From the NCBI GenBank assembly GCA_903871805.1, contig CAIQIE010000144.1, positions 1 to 38,382 on the forward strand: DNA of 38,382 nucleotides, read 5' to 3'. Position 1 is the stretch's first letter, and each line of letters starts with the position of its first letter. Made by a program: the position numbers and the translations under genes. Under the pieces are notes generated by a model, which was given only the letters and a program-made list of their open reading frames with translations, had not been told where the DNA came from and did no database searches. The stretch comes from an uncultured Planctomycetaceae bacterium. GTDB lineage: Bacteria > Planctomycetota > Planctomycetia > Planctomycetales > Planctomycetaceae. This document shows, piece after piece, positions 1 to 9,400 of this stretch.

Positions 1-138
<138 letters not shown>

Positions 139-224
139 TTTTCTATCACGGATTAACGTCTGTTGATAACCACACCACGATTCAGGCCAAAATCTGCTCA
201 CAACTCAATCTGTTTATATTAAAA

Positions 225-258
225 GACGCGGTCAGCTTGCTGGCCGCGTCTTTTTTTT
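225..258 (+). terminator. Rho-independent terminator after 16S rRNA
   Basis: An 11-bp stem (225-235 with 240-250, one G-T pair) around the loop cttg is followed at once by eight T (251-258). The placement about 95 bases after the 16S 3' end suggests that the 16S transcript stops here. Confidence 0.9.
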
Positions 259-357
259 GCGCGCGGTAGTTTTCTGCGGAGTCGCACTATTCTGGCAATG
301 AAGCTGTCGCAGGCGCGTCTTTCTGTGGCCTAAGGATCAATTAGGAAAACTGCCAGT

Positions 358-837
358 ATGCTGCTTCTCCGAACTATAGCCGCCCTCGCTGCCGGTTTTC
401 TGGCAATCGCCACTGGTATGTTCCTTGCCATAGTTGCCATGTGGGCAGGGCTCGGTGCCAAATTTGCTTTCGAGGGCACGGGTTCCAATGCCAGCTCGGG
501 TTGGGCAGCCGGGATGTTGGCCGGGTGTTTTTTGGGCAGTCTGTGTTCAGGCTTTGCTGTTCCGGTAATGTTTCGTCGCGAACCGCGTTGGGGCGTGTTG
601 GTGACTATGTCTGTCGCAGTTCTCTTTACGGCAGTAGTGATCGGACTGAGAATTTCTCAGTCGCCGCGGCCGTTGCCTGATGGAAAAACATCGAGCAGCC
701 TCAGTTTTGCAGAGGCGGGTGAATTCGCAGTGTCTCCTCTTTGGTATTTCGCGGCGTTAGGGCCCGTGAATTTGGTGGGGGCGGCATGCGGCCGAAAAAT
801 TCTTCGACCTCGCCAGAATCCTCACACCTCGTTATAG
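358..837 (+). CDS. Small four-helix membrane protein, unknown function
   Basis: A 159-residue protein that I do not recognise. Hydrophobic stretches at about residues 5-35, 46-72, 78-97 and 123-145 suggest four membrane-spanning helices. A short polar loop around residues 100-118 lies between helices 3 and 4. AGGAAA about nine bases before the ATG is a plausible ribosome binding site. The gene is the first after the 16S terminator and ends one base before the stop of the convergent PTS EIIA gene. No enzymatic motif is visible. Coding status rests on the clean membrane profile, the ribosome site and the absence of a better frame. Confidence 0.65.
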   Translation: MLLLRTIAALAAGFLAIATGMFLAIVAMWAGLGAKFAFEGTGSNASSGWAAGMLAGCFLGSLCSGFAVPVMFRREPRWGVLVTMSVAVLFTAVVIGLRISQSPRPLPDGKTSSSLSFAEAGEFAVSPLWYFAALGPVNLVGAACGRKILRPRQNPHTSL

Positions 838-838
838 G

Positions 839-1552
839 TCACTGCTGGAGTGCGGAGATTTCCCGGTCCGCGGACATAATGGCCTGGTGGGCTGTGATCC
901 CGTCGGGGGCGTGCCGCAATTCTTCGAGGAAGTCCGTTTTCTGCAGGATTCTTCCCAGTCGCGCGAGTATTTGCAGGTGAGTTCTGGAGTCTCGGGCCAG
1001 TACCAGAAAGAAGAGATCCGTTGTGGATCGACGCGGCCCGCCGAATTGAACTCCCGATAATGTTTTTCCAAACGCAATGACGGATTGTCCCAGCGAATCT
1101 GGAAGCGGATTCCGCGGATGTGGGATTGCCACTCCGTTTTCGAACGCGGTGGACATCACCTCTTCTCGTTCTCGGATGGCTTTCAGGAGTGCGGTTGGGT
1201 CCCAGAGTTGCCATGTTCTGCCGGCAACTTCAACGAGTTCCTGAAGCACCGATGGTTTTGTGCCAGCATCGAGAGGAACCTGACAGGTTTCCGGCAGAAG
1301 CAATGTTTGAAGTGGGGAGGTTTTTTCGAGTTCTTCGGAATTCTGGGAGGACTCCAGCTGTGCTAGTTCCTGATCGTCAAAGGATCTGAGGTCCTGTTCG
1401 AGCCAATGGGTGAATTCGGTTTCGTTGAATCTCCATTCCCCCGCGATTCGTCGTCCGGGGATAATTCCGCGTTGAACCTGTTTTTCGACGACTCTTCGAT
1501 CTCGGCCCAAACGCTGGACAAGATCGTCAAGGGTGAGGAATTCTCTCGACAT
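839..1552 (-). CDS. HTH-PTS EIIA (fructose/nitrogen type) fusion protein
   Basis: A 237-residue two-domain protein. Residues 4-52 look like an excisionase/MerR-like winged helix that would bind DNA (LTLDDLVQRLGRD, then an IPGRRIAGEWRF wing). Residues about 88-237 are a PTS EIIA type 2 domain as in PtsN and fructose EIIA; His145 in GVAIPHPRNP is the expected phosphorylation site. The start is placed at 1552 because the DNA-binding domain begins there and AAGGAC lies upstream; the frame could open 40 codons earlier, but that extension looks non-coding. No sugar permease (EIIB/EIIC) is nearby, so a regulatory role is more likely than transport. In such proteins the EIIA phosphorylation state is thought to transmit carbon or energy status; the output here is unknown. 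Confidence 0.85.
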   Translation of the reverse strand: MSREFLTLDDLVQRLGRDRRVVEKQVQRGIIPGRRIAGEWRFNETEFTHWLEQDLRSFDDQELAQLESSQNSEELEKTSPLQTLLLPETCQVPLDAGTKPSVLQELVEVAGRTWQLWDPTALLKAIREREEVMSTAFENGVAIPHPRNPLPDSLGQSVIAFGKTLSGVQFGGPRRSTTDLFFLVLARDSRTHLQILARLGRILQKTDFLEELRHAPDGITAHQAIMSADREISALQQ

Positions 1553-2201
1553 GGAGGAATGGTCCTTTTTGCCTGGTGGGTCAGTGGGCGAGTGGCATCG
1601 GTTGAACGAGAGAACATCCGCGTTCACACAATATTTGGTGATCTTCCCGTGATTGTCATCTGGAATTGGCACAGGGCTGCGGCAATATTTCGGATGACGG
1701 GCTATTCCTGTCAGGAACTTCGGAGAGTTGAGTTGCGGGGAATGGTGCTTTGAATGCGTGTTTAGCCGTCGTTCACGGAGAGAGTTTTTCTGGAGAGCGG
1801 GTTTTGGTCTGCTGACGGGAACCGGACCTGGGTTTGCACTACTTTGGGAGAAGGCTAGTTGGGTTCGGCGCCAAAATCTTTGTCATGGCAAAGCGACTCT
1901 GATAGGATCTTCGGGAGTGCCTTTGGACTGCTGAAAGTGAGCCTGATTTTTGTGTATGGTGCCTTGAGCGGTACACAAAGCAAAGGCATCTCCGGGATTT
2001 CGGTTGTTTTTTTTAGTCAAGTCGATGCTCAATGGTTGGAGTTCAGAGGCTGACTCCATGAGATGCAGTCAGTGTCGGAGATCGTGTGGGCTCGGGATGG
2101 GATTCCCTGAGTATCAAAGACCGCAGGTTTTATCGGGCACATCAATTAACGCATGGTAAATTTCGCGGGTGCGCTCCTAAATGCAGGTGGGAGATGGCGG
2201 A
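1553..2201. other. Divergent intergenic region with nested inverted repeats
   Basis: This 649-bp gap separates the leftward EIIA gene from the rightward ECF sigma gene and should hold both promoters. No convincing coding frame is seen. Its one clear structure is the nested inverted repeat at 1918-1988, listed separately. Confidence 0.6.
1918..1988. repeat. Nested inverted repeat upstream of ECF sigma gene
   Basis: Two perfect 8-bp arm pairs are nested: tgcctttg (1918-1925) with caaaggca (1981-1988), and inside them tttgtgta (1949-1956) with tacacaaa (1972-1979). A run of eight T lies at 2007-2014. The element sits about 215 bp before the sigma-factor start. It could be an operator pair, a structured leader or a weak terminator of an unseen transcript; the sequence alone does not decide. 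Confidence 0.5.
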
Positions 2202-2828
2202 ATGGCAAAGTCAGAATCGGATGACGAACTGCTCGTTCTGGCGTCGCAGGGCAATCAAACGGCGCTTGCCGCGTTGTTTTCTCAACACCGTGATCGTCTT
2301 TGGAGAATGGTGACATTTCGCATGGATCCACGTCTGTACGGTCGGGTGGACGCTGATGACGTTCTTCAGGAAGCGTGGTTGTCGGCTGTTCAGCGTCTTG
2401 ACAGTTTTTTGATAGACGCATCCCGATCACTTTTTGTCTGGTTTCGCCTGATTACGTGTCAGACGCTGGTGGATATTCACCGGCGTCATTTGGGGACACA
2501 AAAACGCAACGCCGGTCAGGAGTTTTCGATTGATCAGGGTTGGGCGGCTTCGTCGACATCATCATCGCTTTCGTTCCATCTTATGGACCATTTGACGACC
2601 CCCAGTGAAGCGGCGCTGCGGCAGGAGATGACCCAGAAACTGCACTCAGTTCTGAATGACATGCGGGATCTGGATCGAGAGGTGCTTGCATTGAGGCATT
2701 TCGAGCAGTTGACGAATCGAGAATCTGCGCAGGTGCTGGGGATTTCGGAGCAGGCGGCAAGTGATCGGTACGTGCGTGCCCTTGCGAAACTACGGGGCAT
2801 GATGCAACCGAATCCTGGACAGATTTAG
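2202..2828 (+). CDS. ECF-type RNA polymerase sigma factor
   Basis: A 208-residue extracytoplasmic-function sigma factor. Region 2 lies at about residues 8-95, with the core-binding motif DADDVLQEAWL at 50-60. Region 4 lies at about 145-200, with a helix-turn-helix in FEQLTNRESAQVLGISEQAA. A longer linker (98-135) rich in Ser separates them. The ATG at 2202 is preferred over an in-frame ATG at 2181 because GGGAG stands eight bases before it. No anti-sigma factor or zinc-binding partner is encoded next to it, unlike classical ECF operons; planctomycetes carry many such orphan ECF factors. The gene converges on the enolase-superfamily gene with 15 bp between stops. Target promoters cannot be inferred. 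Confidence 0.92.
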   Translation: MAKSESDDELLVLASQGNQTALAALFSQHRDRLWRMVTFRMDPRLYGRVDADDVLQEAWLSAVQRLDSFLIDASRSLFVWFRLITCQTLVDIHRRHLGTQKRNAGQEFSIDQGWAASSTSSSLSFHLMDHLTTPSEAALRQEMTQKLHSVLNDMRDLDREVLALRHFEQLTNRESAQVLGISEQAASDRYVRALAKLRGMMQPNPGQI

Positions 2829-2843
2829 GAAATCCCTGCGCGA

Positions 2844-4154
2844 TCAACTCAGTAGGGAAGAGCGATAGCCTGGATGGCTGTTGTCGAAGAGTTCCGGCAG
2901 CCAGCGGGCTCCCAATCCGGGGCGCACTGGCAGGGGAAGTGTGCCTTGACTAACCTGAATGGTCTCGTCGATGAGCAGTGGATAGAGTGTGGCGAGGTGA
3001 GCGCGGACCGTTTCCTGAAACGCTACGCCTGAGTTTGAGGCCGCGATTTGCATACCGGCCAGCAGAGTGAATGGTCCTGTGCAGTCATGCATGAGTGAGG
3101 GAACGTTGTAGAGTTGAGCAAGTTCTGCAATGCGACGGCTGGCAGAGATACCTCCGACCCATGTTGGGTCGATCATGACAAAGTCTGCGGCATTGGCCTC
3201 GAGAGTCTGGCGGTAGTTGTCGACGGAGACAAGCATTTCGCTGACGGCGATGGGAACTGAGATTTTAGCACGGAAGGCAGCCATCGCGTGGACGGAGTCG
3301 GGTCTGAGGATATCTTCCAGCCAGAGGGGCTTGACTGAAGTCATTGCATGGGCAATTCTTTCGGCGGCGGCGAACGAGAAGAAGCCATGTCCATCCAGCA
3401 TCAGTTCAATTTTGTCGCCGACGCGAGTACGGATACGTTCGAAAGGATCAAGGCCTTCACGGATATCGGCATGTGAAACGAATTGTCCACCTGATCGGCG
3501 ATAGACGGCATCGAACGACCATAGTTTCATTCCTTTGTATCCGAGAGCCACCAGTTCCTCTGCGAGTTCTTCCGGGGTATGGATACTGGCCCAGTTGTCC
3601 TCGAGTAGACCGGGTTGCCCGGGGTCACCGTGTCCCGGCCATCCTGAGGCAGAGGGCGTTCGGCGATTGGATCTTCCATAGGCTGGTCCGCCGCTGCTGT
3701 TGTAAACCGGAATGACGCTGCGAACTGGTCCGCCGAGCAATCTCCATACGGGAACATTGAGCAGTTGTCCGGAGATATCCCAGAGCGCGAGATCGACGGC
3801 AGAGAGTGCGCGAAGTTCGGCACCTGTCCCGCCGAACGCGGTCATTCGTTCGTAGAGAAACCGCCAGTGACTTTCGATTGCCGTGACATCGCTGCCCAGT
3901 AATCGTGGGGCAAAGAAGTCGTGAATGACGGCCGCAGCGGCTGTTGGGATATAGTACGTTTCTCCATGTCCAATTACTGGAACTCCGCCGACAGAACCCG
4001 CATCGGTATGGATTCGCAGTGTCATCAGCCCCGGCATGATGTCATGTGGAATGAGGGTTTCAATCTGTACAATGCGTGGTCCCCGCTGAAAAGCATGTTC
4101 CTGTGTGGGGCCCGATGCACGCTGCAGAAATGGGTGTGAAGGATCTACGGACAT
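2844..4154 (-). CDS. Enolase-superfamily (mandelate racemase/muconate lactonizing) enzyme
   Basis: A 436-residue protein with an N-terminal capping domain (about 28-145) and a barrel domain. Candidate metal ligands are Asp254 (LMLDGHGFF), Glu280 (PLWLEDI) and Glu306 (IAVSEML). Candidate acid/base residues are Lys207/Lys210 (YKGMKLW), His256, and His356-Asp357 (HDCTGP). The HDCTGP element and the DGH motif resemble sugar-acid dehydratases of the superfamily, so dehydration of an aldonic or uronic acid is a reasonable guess, but racemase activity cannot be excluded. A ribosome site GGAAGGAA lies eight bases before the ATG. It lies 76 bp downstream of the glycosyltransferase gene on the same strand. 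An insert at about 155-190 rich in Gly, Pro and Ser is unusual in length. Confidence 0.88.
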   Translation of the reverse strand: MSVDPSHPFLQRASGPTQEHAFQRGPRIVQIETLIPHDIMPGLMTLRIHTDAGSVGGVPVIGHGETYYIPTAAAAVIHDFFAPRLLGSDVTAIESHWRFLYERMTAFGGTGAELRALSAVDLALWDISGQLLNVPVWRLLGGPVRSVIPVYNSSGGPAYGRSNRRTPSASGWPGHGDPGQPGLLEDNWASIHTPEELAEELVALGYKGMKLWSFDAVYRRSGGQFVSHADIREGLDPFERIRTRVGDKIELMLDGHGFFSFAAAERIAHAMTSVKPLWLEDILRPDSVHAMAAFRAKISVPIAVSEMLVSVDNYRQTLEANAADFVMIDPTWVGGISASRRIAELAQLYNVPSLMHDCTGPFTLLAGMQIAASNSGVAFQETVRAHLATLYPLLIDETIQVSQGTLPLPVRPGLGARWLPELFDNSHPGYRSSLLS

Positions 4155-4230
4155 GGAGGCTGTTCCTTCCGGAAACTGTGCGAAAAAGTAGGTTACGCGG
4201 GCTCCTGGAGCAGTTCCTGCAGTTCAGAAG

Positions 4231-5247
4231 TTACTCCGGTCTTTGTGCTGTTGACCTATCGTGAGTGCGTTCGCGAACGCTGAATGCCTCATTGGGCTTT
4301 GCCATGCAGGCTACAATCAGTTCTGCAAGTAATCCCAGAGAAAGAATCTGGCCACCCAGCAAAACTGAAGCGATGGAATACGCCAGCAGAGGTCGATTGC
4401 CAATGCTGTGCAGGGGCACTGCACCGATTCTCATCAGAATCCAGAGACTGCTGAGGTACACGAGACCTGCCAGCCCGGCAAAAAACAGCGTCATTCCGAT
4501 TCCACCAAGTGCATGGAGTGGGCGACGCCCAAAGCTGGTCAGAAACTTGACAGTACACAGATCCAGAAGTCCACGGAGAAACCGACGAATACCATATTTT
4601 GAATGACCGTGCCGTCTGGGGCGATGATTGACGGGAACTTCCGTAACTCGAAATCCGCGGGCTTCCGCAAGGACAGGAATGAACCGATGCAGTTCTCCGT
4701 AAATCTGAATTTCTGCGGCGACTTCAGCACGAAAAAGTTTCAGGCCACAGTTGTGGTCATGCAGTCGGACACCGGTGAGCGTGCCGACCATCCAGTTAAA
4801 GACCCTGCTTGGATACACTTTGTGCCATGGGTCGAGTCGACGTTGTTTCCATCCATTCACGACGTCATAGCCGTCGTCCAGCTTTTGGAGCATTATGCCA
4901 AATTCTGCTGGATCATCCTGCAGGTCGGCATCCAGCATCAGCATCACGTCGCCTGTAGCGTCTTTCATACCGGCTGTGAGTGCAGCAGCTTTTCCAAAGT
5001 TTCTTCTAAGTCGGATGCCCGAGATGCAGGGAAACTGTTCGGAAAGAGACTGTATCACGTTCCATGACGCATCCGTGGAACCGTCATCGATCATAATGAT
5101 CTGAAACCGCTCAGCAACAGAGCCAATCCCGGCGATCAGTTCGTCTGCCAGTTGTTGCAGGCTTGCCTGTTCGTTGAACACCGGGACGATTACAGAAACG
5201 TGAGGAGGGCCTATCCGGGGAACTGAATGTTTTAGTGATTCCGTCAT
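4231..5247 (-). CDS. Family 2 glycosyltransferase, polyprenyl-phosphate sugar transferase type
   Basis: A 338-residue membrane glycosyltransferase of the DPM1/GtrB/ArnC type, expected to move a sugar from a nucleotide donor to a polyprenyl phosphate on the cytoplasmic face. The GT-A domain opens at residue 17 (VSVIVPVFNE), with DDGSTD at 54-59 and the metal-binding DADLQDDP at 106-113. Two hydrophobic segments near residues 248-275 and 286-315 form the typical C-terminal membrane hairpin. The ATG lies 2 bp after the ExbB-like stop codon and has no clear ribosome site, so translational coupling is likely. The product probably serves lipid-linked glycan synthesis or lipid modification; the sugar is unknown. 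Confidence 0.9.
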   Translation of the reverse strand: MTESLKHSVPRIGPPHVSVIVPVFNEQASLQQLADELIAGIGSVAERFQIIMIDDGSTDASWNVIQSLSEQFPCISGIRLRRNFGKAAALTAGMKDATGDVMLMLDADLQDDPAEFGIMLQKLDDGYDVVNGWKQRRLDPWHKVYPSRVFNWMVGTLTGVRLHDHNCGLKLFRAEVAAEIQIYGELHRFIPVLAEARGFRVTEVPVNHRPRRHGHSKYGIRRFLRGLLDLCTVKFLTSFGRRPLHALGGIGMTLFFAGLAGLVYLSSLWILMRIGAVPLHSIGNRPLLAYSIASVLLGGQILSLGLLAELIVACMAKPNEAFSVRERTHDRSTAQRPE

Positions 5248-5249
5248 TA

Positions 5250-6134
5250 TCAGGATACCGTCTTTCGCTCCCTTGAGCCGCCAGGATCCGGGGATGTATT
5301 CGTGGGCACAATGATCGCGCGATCTCTGAGTGCTTCGGCAGAGATCAGGTTGACAAGTTCCTGACCAAGTCCGTCCATTTCGGTGACGATTGAATCCACT
5401 CTGCCGGCCAGATACAGATATGCTGCCATCGCAGGAATTGCAATCAACAGACCGACTGCGGTTGTCAGCAGTGCGAGTGCAATTCCATTGGCGAGAGTTT
5501 CCGTCTGTCCCATCGCACCGGCCGTTGCAATATCATTAAATGAGCGAATCATTCCGACGACGGTTCCAAGCAGGCCAATCAGCGGGCTGAGCGTTGAGAC
5601 GCCGTTTAGAACCCGAAGTCCTTTTCTCAACTGGCTGACCTGTCGTTCTCCCCCGTCCAGAACTGCCTGTTCCACTTCAACACTGGGGCGTCCCCATTTT
5701 CGAACGCCATGCATGAAGACGTCGGCCATGGGGCTTTCGTTTTGCTGGCAGATGGAAATCGCCTCTGCCCGGTCCATTCTTCCCGCTCGCAGATGCATCA
5801 GAAAACGATCCACGAAGGCCCTGGGAATAACGCGGCGTCGCCGCAGCATGACAAGTCTTTCGATAACGGACCAGACTCCAATGACAGAGGCCAGGATAAA
5901 TGCCGCAGTAAAAGGGCGTCCCATGGCGTTGGCGATTCCCAGAGGATCTGTCGGAATTCCTCCTGGTTTCTCTGTCGCGTCTGAGTCCGTTGGCTGCAGC
6001 CTGGGATTTGCGGTGGGATTGTTTGCCGGCGATCCATCCTGAGCCAGAGCCTGGCATGTAATCAGTATAGCGACGACGATAACGGACATCAGGGCGGGTC
6101 GCAGAAGGGTAGCGTTTGAGTATTGTGATTTCAT
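5250..6134 (-). CDS. MotA/TolQ/ExbB proton channel family protein
   Basis: A 294-residue inner-membrane subunit of the TolQ/ExbB type, which with an ExbD/TolR partner converts proton motive force into work on envelope components. The start at 6134 begins with a signal-like hydrophobic segment ending in CQALAQDG; in-frame ATGs at 6152 and 6200 are alternatives and none has a strong ribosome site. After a Pro/Asn-rich linker, membrane helices lie at about residues 70-95, 182-208 and 220-248. The core GVSTLSPLIGLLGTVVGMI is the family hallmark. Many planctomycete homologues have such an extra N-terminal export-like segment. No ExbD follows; a glycosyltransferase starts 2 bp downstream instead. 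Confidence 0.92.
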   Translation of the reverse strand: MKSQYSNATLLRPALMSVIVVAILITCQALAQDGSPANNPTANPRLQPTDSDATEKPGGIPTDPLGIANAMGRPFTAAFILASVIGVWSVIERLVMLRRRRVIPRAFVDRFLMHLRAGRMDRAEAISICQQNESPMADVFMHGVRKWGRPSVEVEQAVLDGGERQVSQLRKGLRVLNGVSTLSPLIGLLGTVVGMIRSFNDIATAGAMGQTETLANGIALALLTTAVGLLIAIPAMAAYLYLAGRVDSIVTEMDGLGQELVNLISAEALRDRAIIVPTNTSPDPGGSRERKTVS

Positions 6135-6475
6135 GGGCTGTCTGCGATCCATCGAAACAGTTCCGGATCTTCCGGATGCGGGGCAGGGATTTAGAGACAA
6201 TGCCGGAGTTCCGGCCTGCCAGGGGTTGGTGTGTCACGGATTGTGGCACGTTAGCTGTTTCGAGAAAAGGCGATTCAGAAAAGAGCTGTTTCTGTCAGGG
6301 ATTTCGTGTTTTCTGAGACGCTGAGGATACTTCGGCGGCGCGGGGTACCACCACTGGGATGTACTGAGGAAGGTGGTACGGCTCGCCGATAAGATGAGTC
6401 TGCATGGAAGCGAATCGCACTGCTGCACTGGCTGTCTCAGTGTGGCCAGGGCCGCTTTTCTGCGAAGGGGTTATC
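6135..6475. other. Intergenic region between TPR and ExbB-like genes
   Basis: This 341-bp stretch is read leftward between two same-strand genes. It holds no convincing gene. Its clear structure is a hairpin with perfect arms gtaccacc (6345-6352) and ggtggtac (6372-6379), extended by an outer cggcg (6333-6337) / cgccg (6384-6388) pairing. No T-run follows on the transcribed strand, so it may be a processing or leader structure instead of a terminator. Confidence 0.5.
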
Positions 6476-9400
6476 TCAATCCTGTCCGGGCACATCGACA
6501 TTCAGTTTTTTCAGTTCATCCGTTGCCTGAGATGCCAGAGGGGAGTTTGGGAAGGCGGTCAGAAGTTCTCGGAAATCTCTGATAGCAGATTCTGTTTTCT
6601 TCAGTCGCACTTCACATGCGGCTGCCTGAAACAGGGCCTGAGCGCGGAGTTCGTCGTGTTGGTGATTAAGATAAACACGGAAGTACTCTTTAATAGCTTC
6701 CTCCAGTTGATTCTGAAGTACGTACGTATCAGCAATCAGTGCCTGACATCGTGCCGCAGTAATTGTACCCTTGGCGTTGGTGTCGGTTGTTACGCGACGC
6801 AGGTAGTCTCTGGACTTATCAAAATCCGGCGAAGGCTGTTGTTTCCAGCGTCTTCCCTGAACATCCATCAACTGAAACAGGAAGGCGGAGTTGGGATTTC
6901 TGGTCTGCAATTCCTTTTGCAGCACATCGATTTGTTCATAGTCTGTTTCGGCAAGCGATGTTTCGGCCAGAACCACCCACAGTCGATCGGTCCATTTCTC
7001 ATCAGGGACCTTCCCACTGAGGACGTCTTCTTTAAGCTGCAGCAGGGTTTTTCGGGCGGCGGCAGGATCTTTTGACTGAAGCTGAGCGTCGCCAAGGAAC
7101 AGCCGAATCTGTGGAGCCAGCGGGCTTTCCGGCCACCCGTTAAGGAACTGTTCGGCAGCTTCCTTCATGGATGTCCAGTTGTCCAGAGCGGCCTGGATTT
7201 CGACGACATGGAAGAGTGCTCGTTCCTTTTCCTGAAGGCCATAGCGGTTATCGGCGACAATCGCCTGCATTTCGGTCAGTGCGGTACTGAGCGTACCTGC
7301 CTGCAGCGTACTTTCTGCGAGGGACAGTCGTGCCTGTCCGGCGAATGGGCTATCCGGAAACTTCTCCAGCAGCCTTTTGTAGAGAGCGTCTGACTGGTCA
7401 TACTGTTCGGCAGAAGCGTACATCCACGCCCATTCGTCCAGAACTCTGTCGGCTTCCTCGGCATTGGGGAACCGAGCCAGCAGAGCATCCCTGACAGAGG
7501 CAGACTGTTCGAATTTGCGGACTGCTTCCAGTGATCTGGCAGCCTGCTGTCCGGAATCGAACACATAGACCAGGGGCGGCCTTTTTTCTTCACCTCGAGC
7601 GGGCACAGGCAGATCTCGGGAGAGTTGCTCCCACGCCGCAAGCCATGTGGCTGAGGTTCTATCCGGGTCTGCCTGTTCTTCGACGCAGCGAGCCATCATG
7701 AAGACGTTCTGAGCGTGATCTTCAGAGGACGGATACTCTTTTGTGAGCAGTGCAAAGGCCTGCTCGGCATCAGCAAATTTTCCCGATTTGAATTGACTCC
7801 ATGCCACTCCGGCTCGTCCTGCTTCGCAGATTGCGGGATCTGCAGTGCGGGCGGCGGCGAGTGCGAAGAAGGGTTCAGCCTGTCCCGGTTCTTCAGTCTT
7901 CAGTGCCATTTCCGCAGAGGTCAGCACGGCCTTCCATACCTGGGGCATTTCAGGAAGATTTGTGGAAAGATCTGTCAGGGCTGCAAGAGCATCGGGATAC
8001 ATTTTCAGACCAGTCAGGGCGATAGCGCGAGTCGCATTGACTTCTGCTCGCTGTTTTTTGTCTGTGGAAGCCTGCAGAAAAACATTCGCAAATCCGATGC
8101 CTGATGAGTAGTCCGGGAGTTCCAGGCTGGCAACGGCACCGAGAGCAAAAGCTGCGGTGAAGTCGCCGAGGCGATCTGGCGGTGTGTTCTGCAGGAGCAA
8201 TTGGCACTGCTGGACAACATTCCCGTACTGCTGACCTTCGTAACAGGCTCTTACAAGGTAATAGCGTGCGAGAGAGATAAGTGCCGGGTTTTCCTGTTCG
8301 CTAAGTTTAGTGACGGCATCCAGTATCTGAATTGCGTTGGCGACATCGGGTTTTGCCAGCTGGATTCTGCCGAGCAAAATGCGGGCGCGAGTCTCGCCTG
8401 AAGCTTTTGGGCTGTCTGCCGTTAGTCGTGTCCAGAGGCGTTGAGCGGCTTCTGTTTCTCCTGATTCAAGGCTGAGTTCTGCGGCGTTGAAGAGGCATGC
8501 AGGAACTCGCGAATCAGCGGGCCAGCGATCTGCGATGTCCACGTAAAGCTGAACGGCCGTTTTCTTTTCTCCGGCAGACTGCTCCAACTGGGCTCGCTGA
8601 AATGAGATTTCGGTTGCCAGTGTTGTTTTTCCGGCAGCGATCAGTGCCTGATCAAACGCCGTGCGGGCTTCCGGCAACTTCTTTTGTTCCGTGAACACCA
8701 TGGCCGTCAGATACCTGGCCTGAGGTGTTGAGGGAGTGTTGTCGGGAACGCCCTGCAGTCGTTGCAGGGCTTTGTCAAAATCCTTCAGCTGAAACAGTGC
8801 CATTCCAGAGCCCAGTAAGGCTCCGGAATTTTCCGCAGACTGGGGCGAGTCGGCGAGAGCTGATTCCCATGCGTCGGCGGACTGCTGAAAGTTTCGCCGT
8901 ACGTATTCGAGTGCTCCGATACGACCGAAGGCACGCGAGCGGAGGGGAGAGTTTTCGATAGTGCCGACACTGCGGTATTGTTCAAGGGCTGCCTCGGGTT
9001 GATTCAGGCCCTCAAGAACGCGTCCGAGGCTGAGTCCGGCTTCGGGGGCAACGGGTGAGCCCGGTTTTCCGGGGACGAGGGGTGTCAGGAGAGCCTGCGC
9101 TTTTTCGAACTGGTTGAGTGCCAGCCAGGAATTTCCCAACAGGAGGCTGGCCCAGTCACTGAGCGAATGCTGTGGATATCGCTTCAGGAAGTCGCTGAGC
9201 TGGTCGGTAGCTGCGAGATAATCCCGGAGATAGTAACTACACTCACCGAGCCGATATCTGGCCTCTGCTGAATAACGACCGTCGGGGTCTGCCTTCAGGA
9301 ATTCGTCAAAGTGTTTTCTGGCTGACTCGTACTGCTCAAGCGAATTCTGTGAGAGAGCCAGATACAGCTTTGCCAGATTGCATCTGGAATCCTTCGGATA

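Noticed and set aside
1669..1690. Sigma-54-like promoter (ttggcacagggctgcgg)
   Set aside because: The -24 TGGCAC is present, but the -12 element is TGCGG and not TTGCA at the required spacing.
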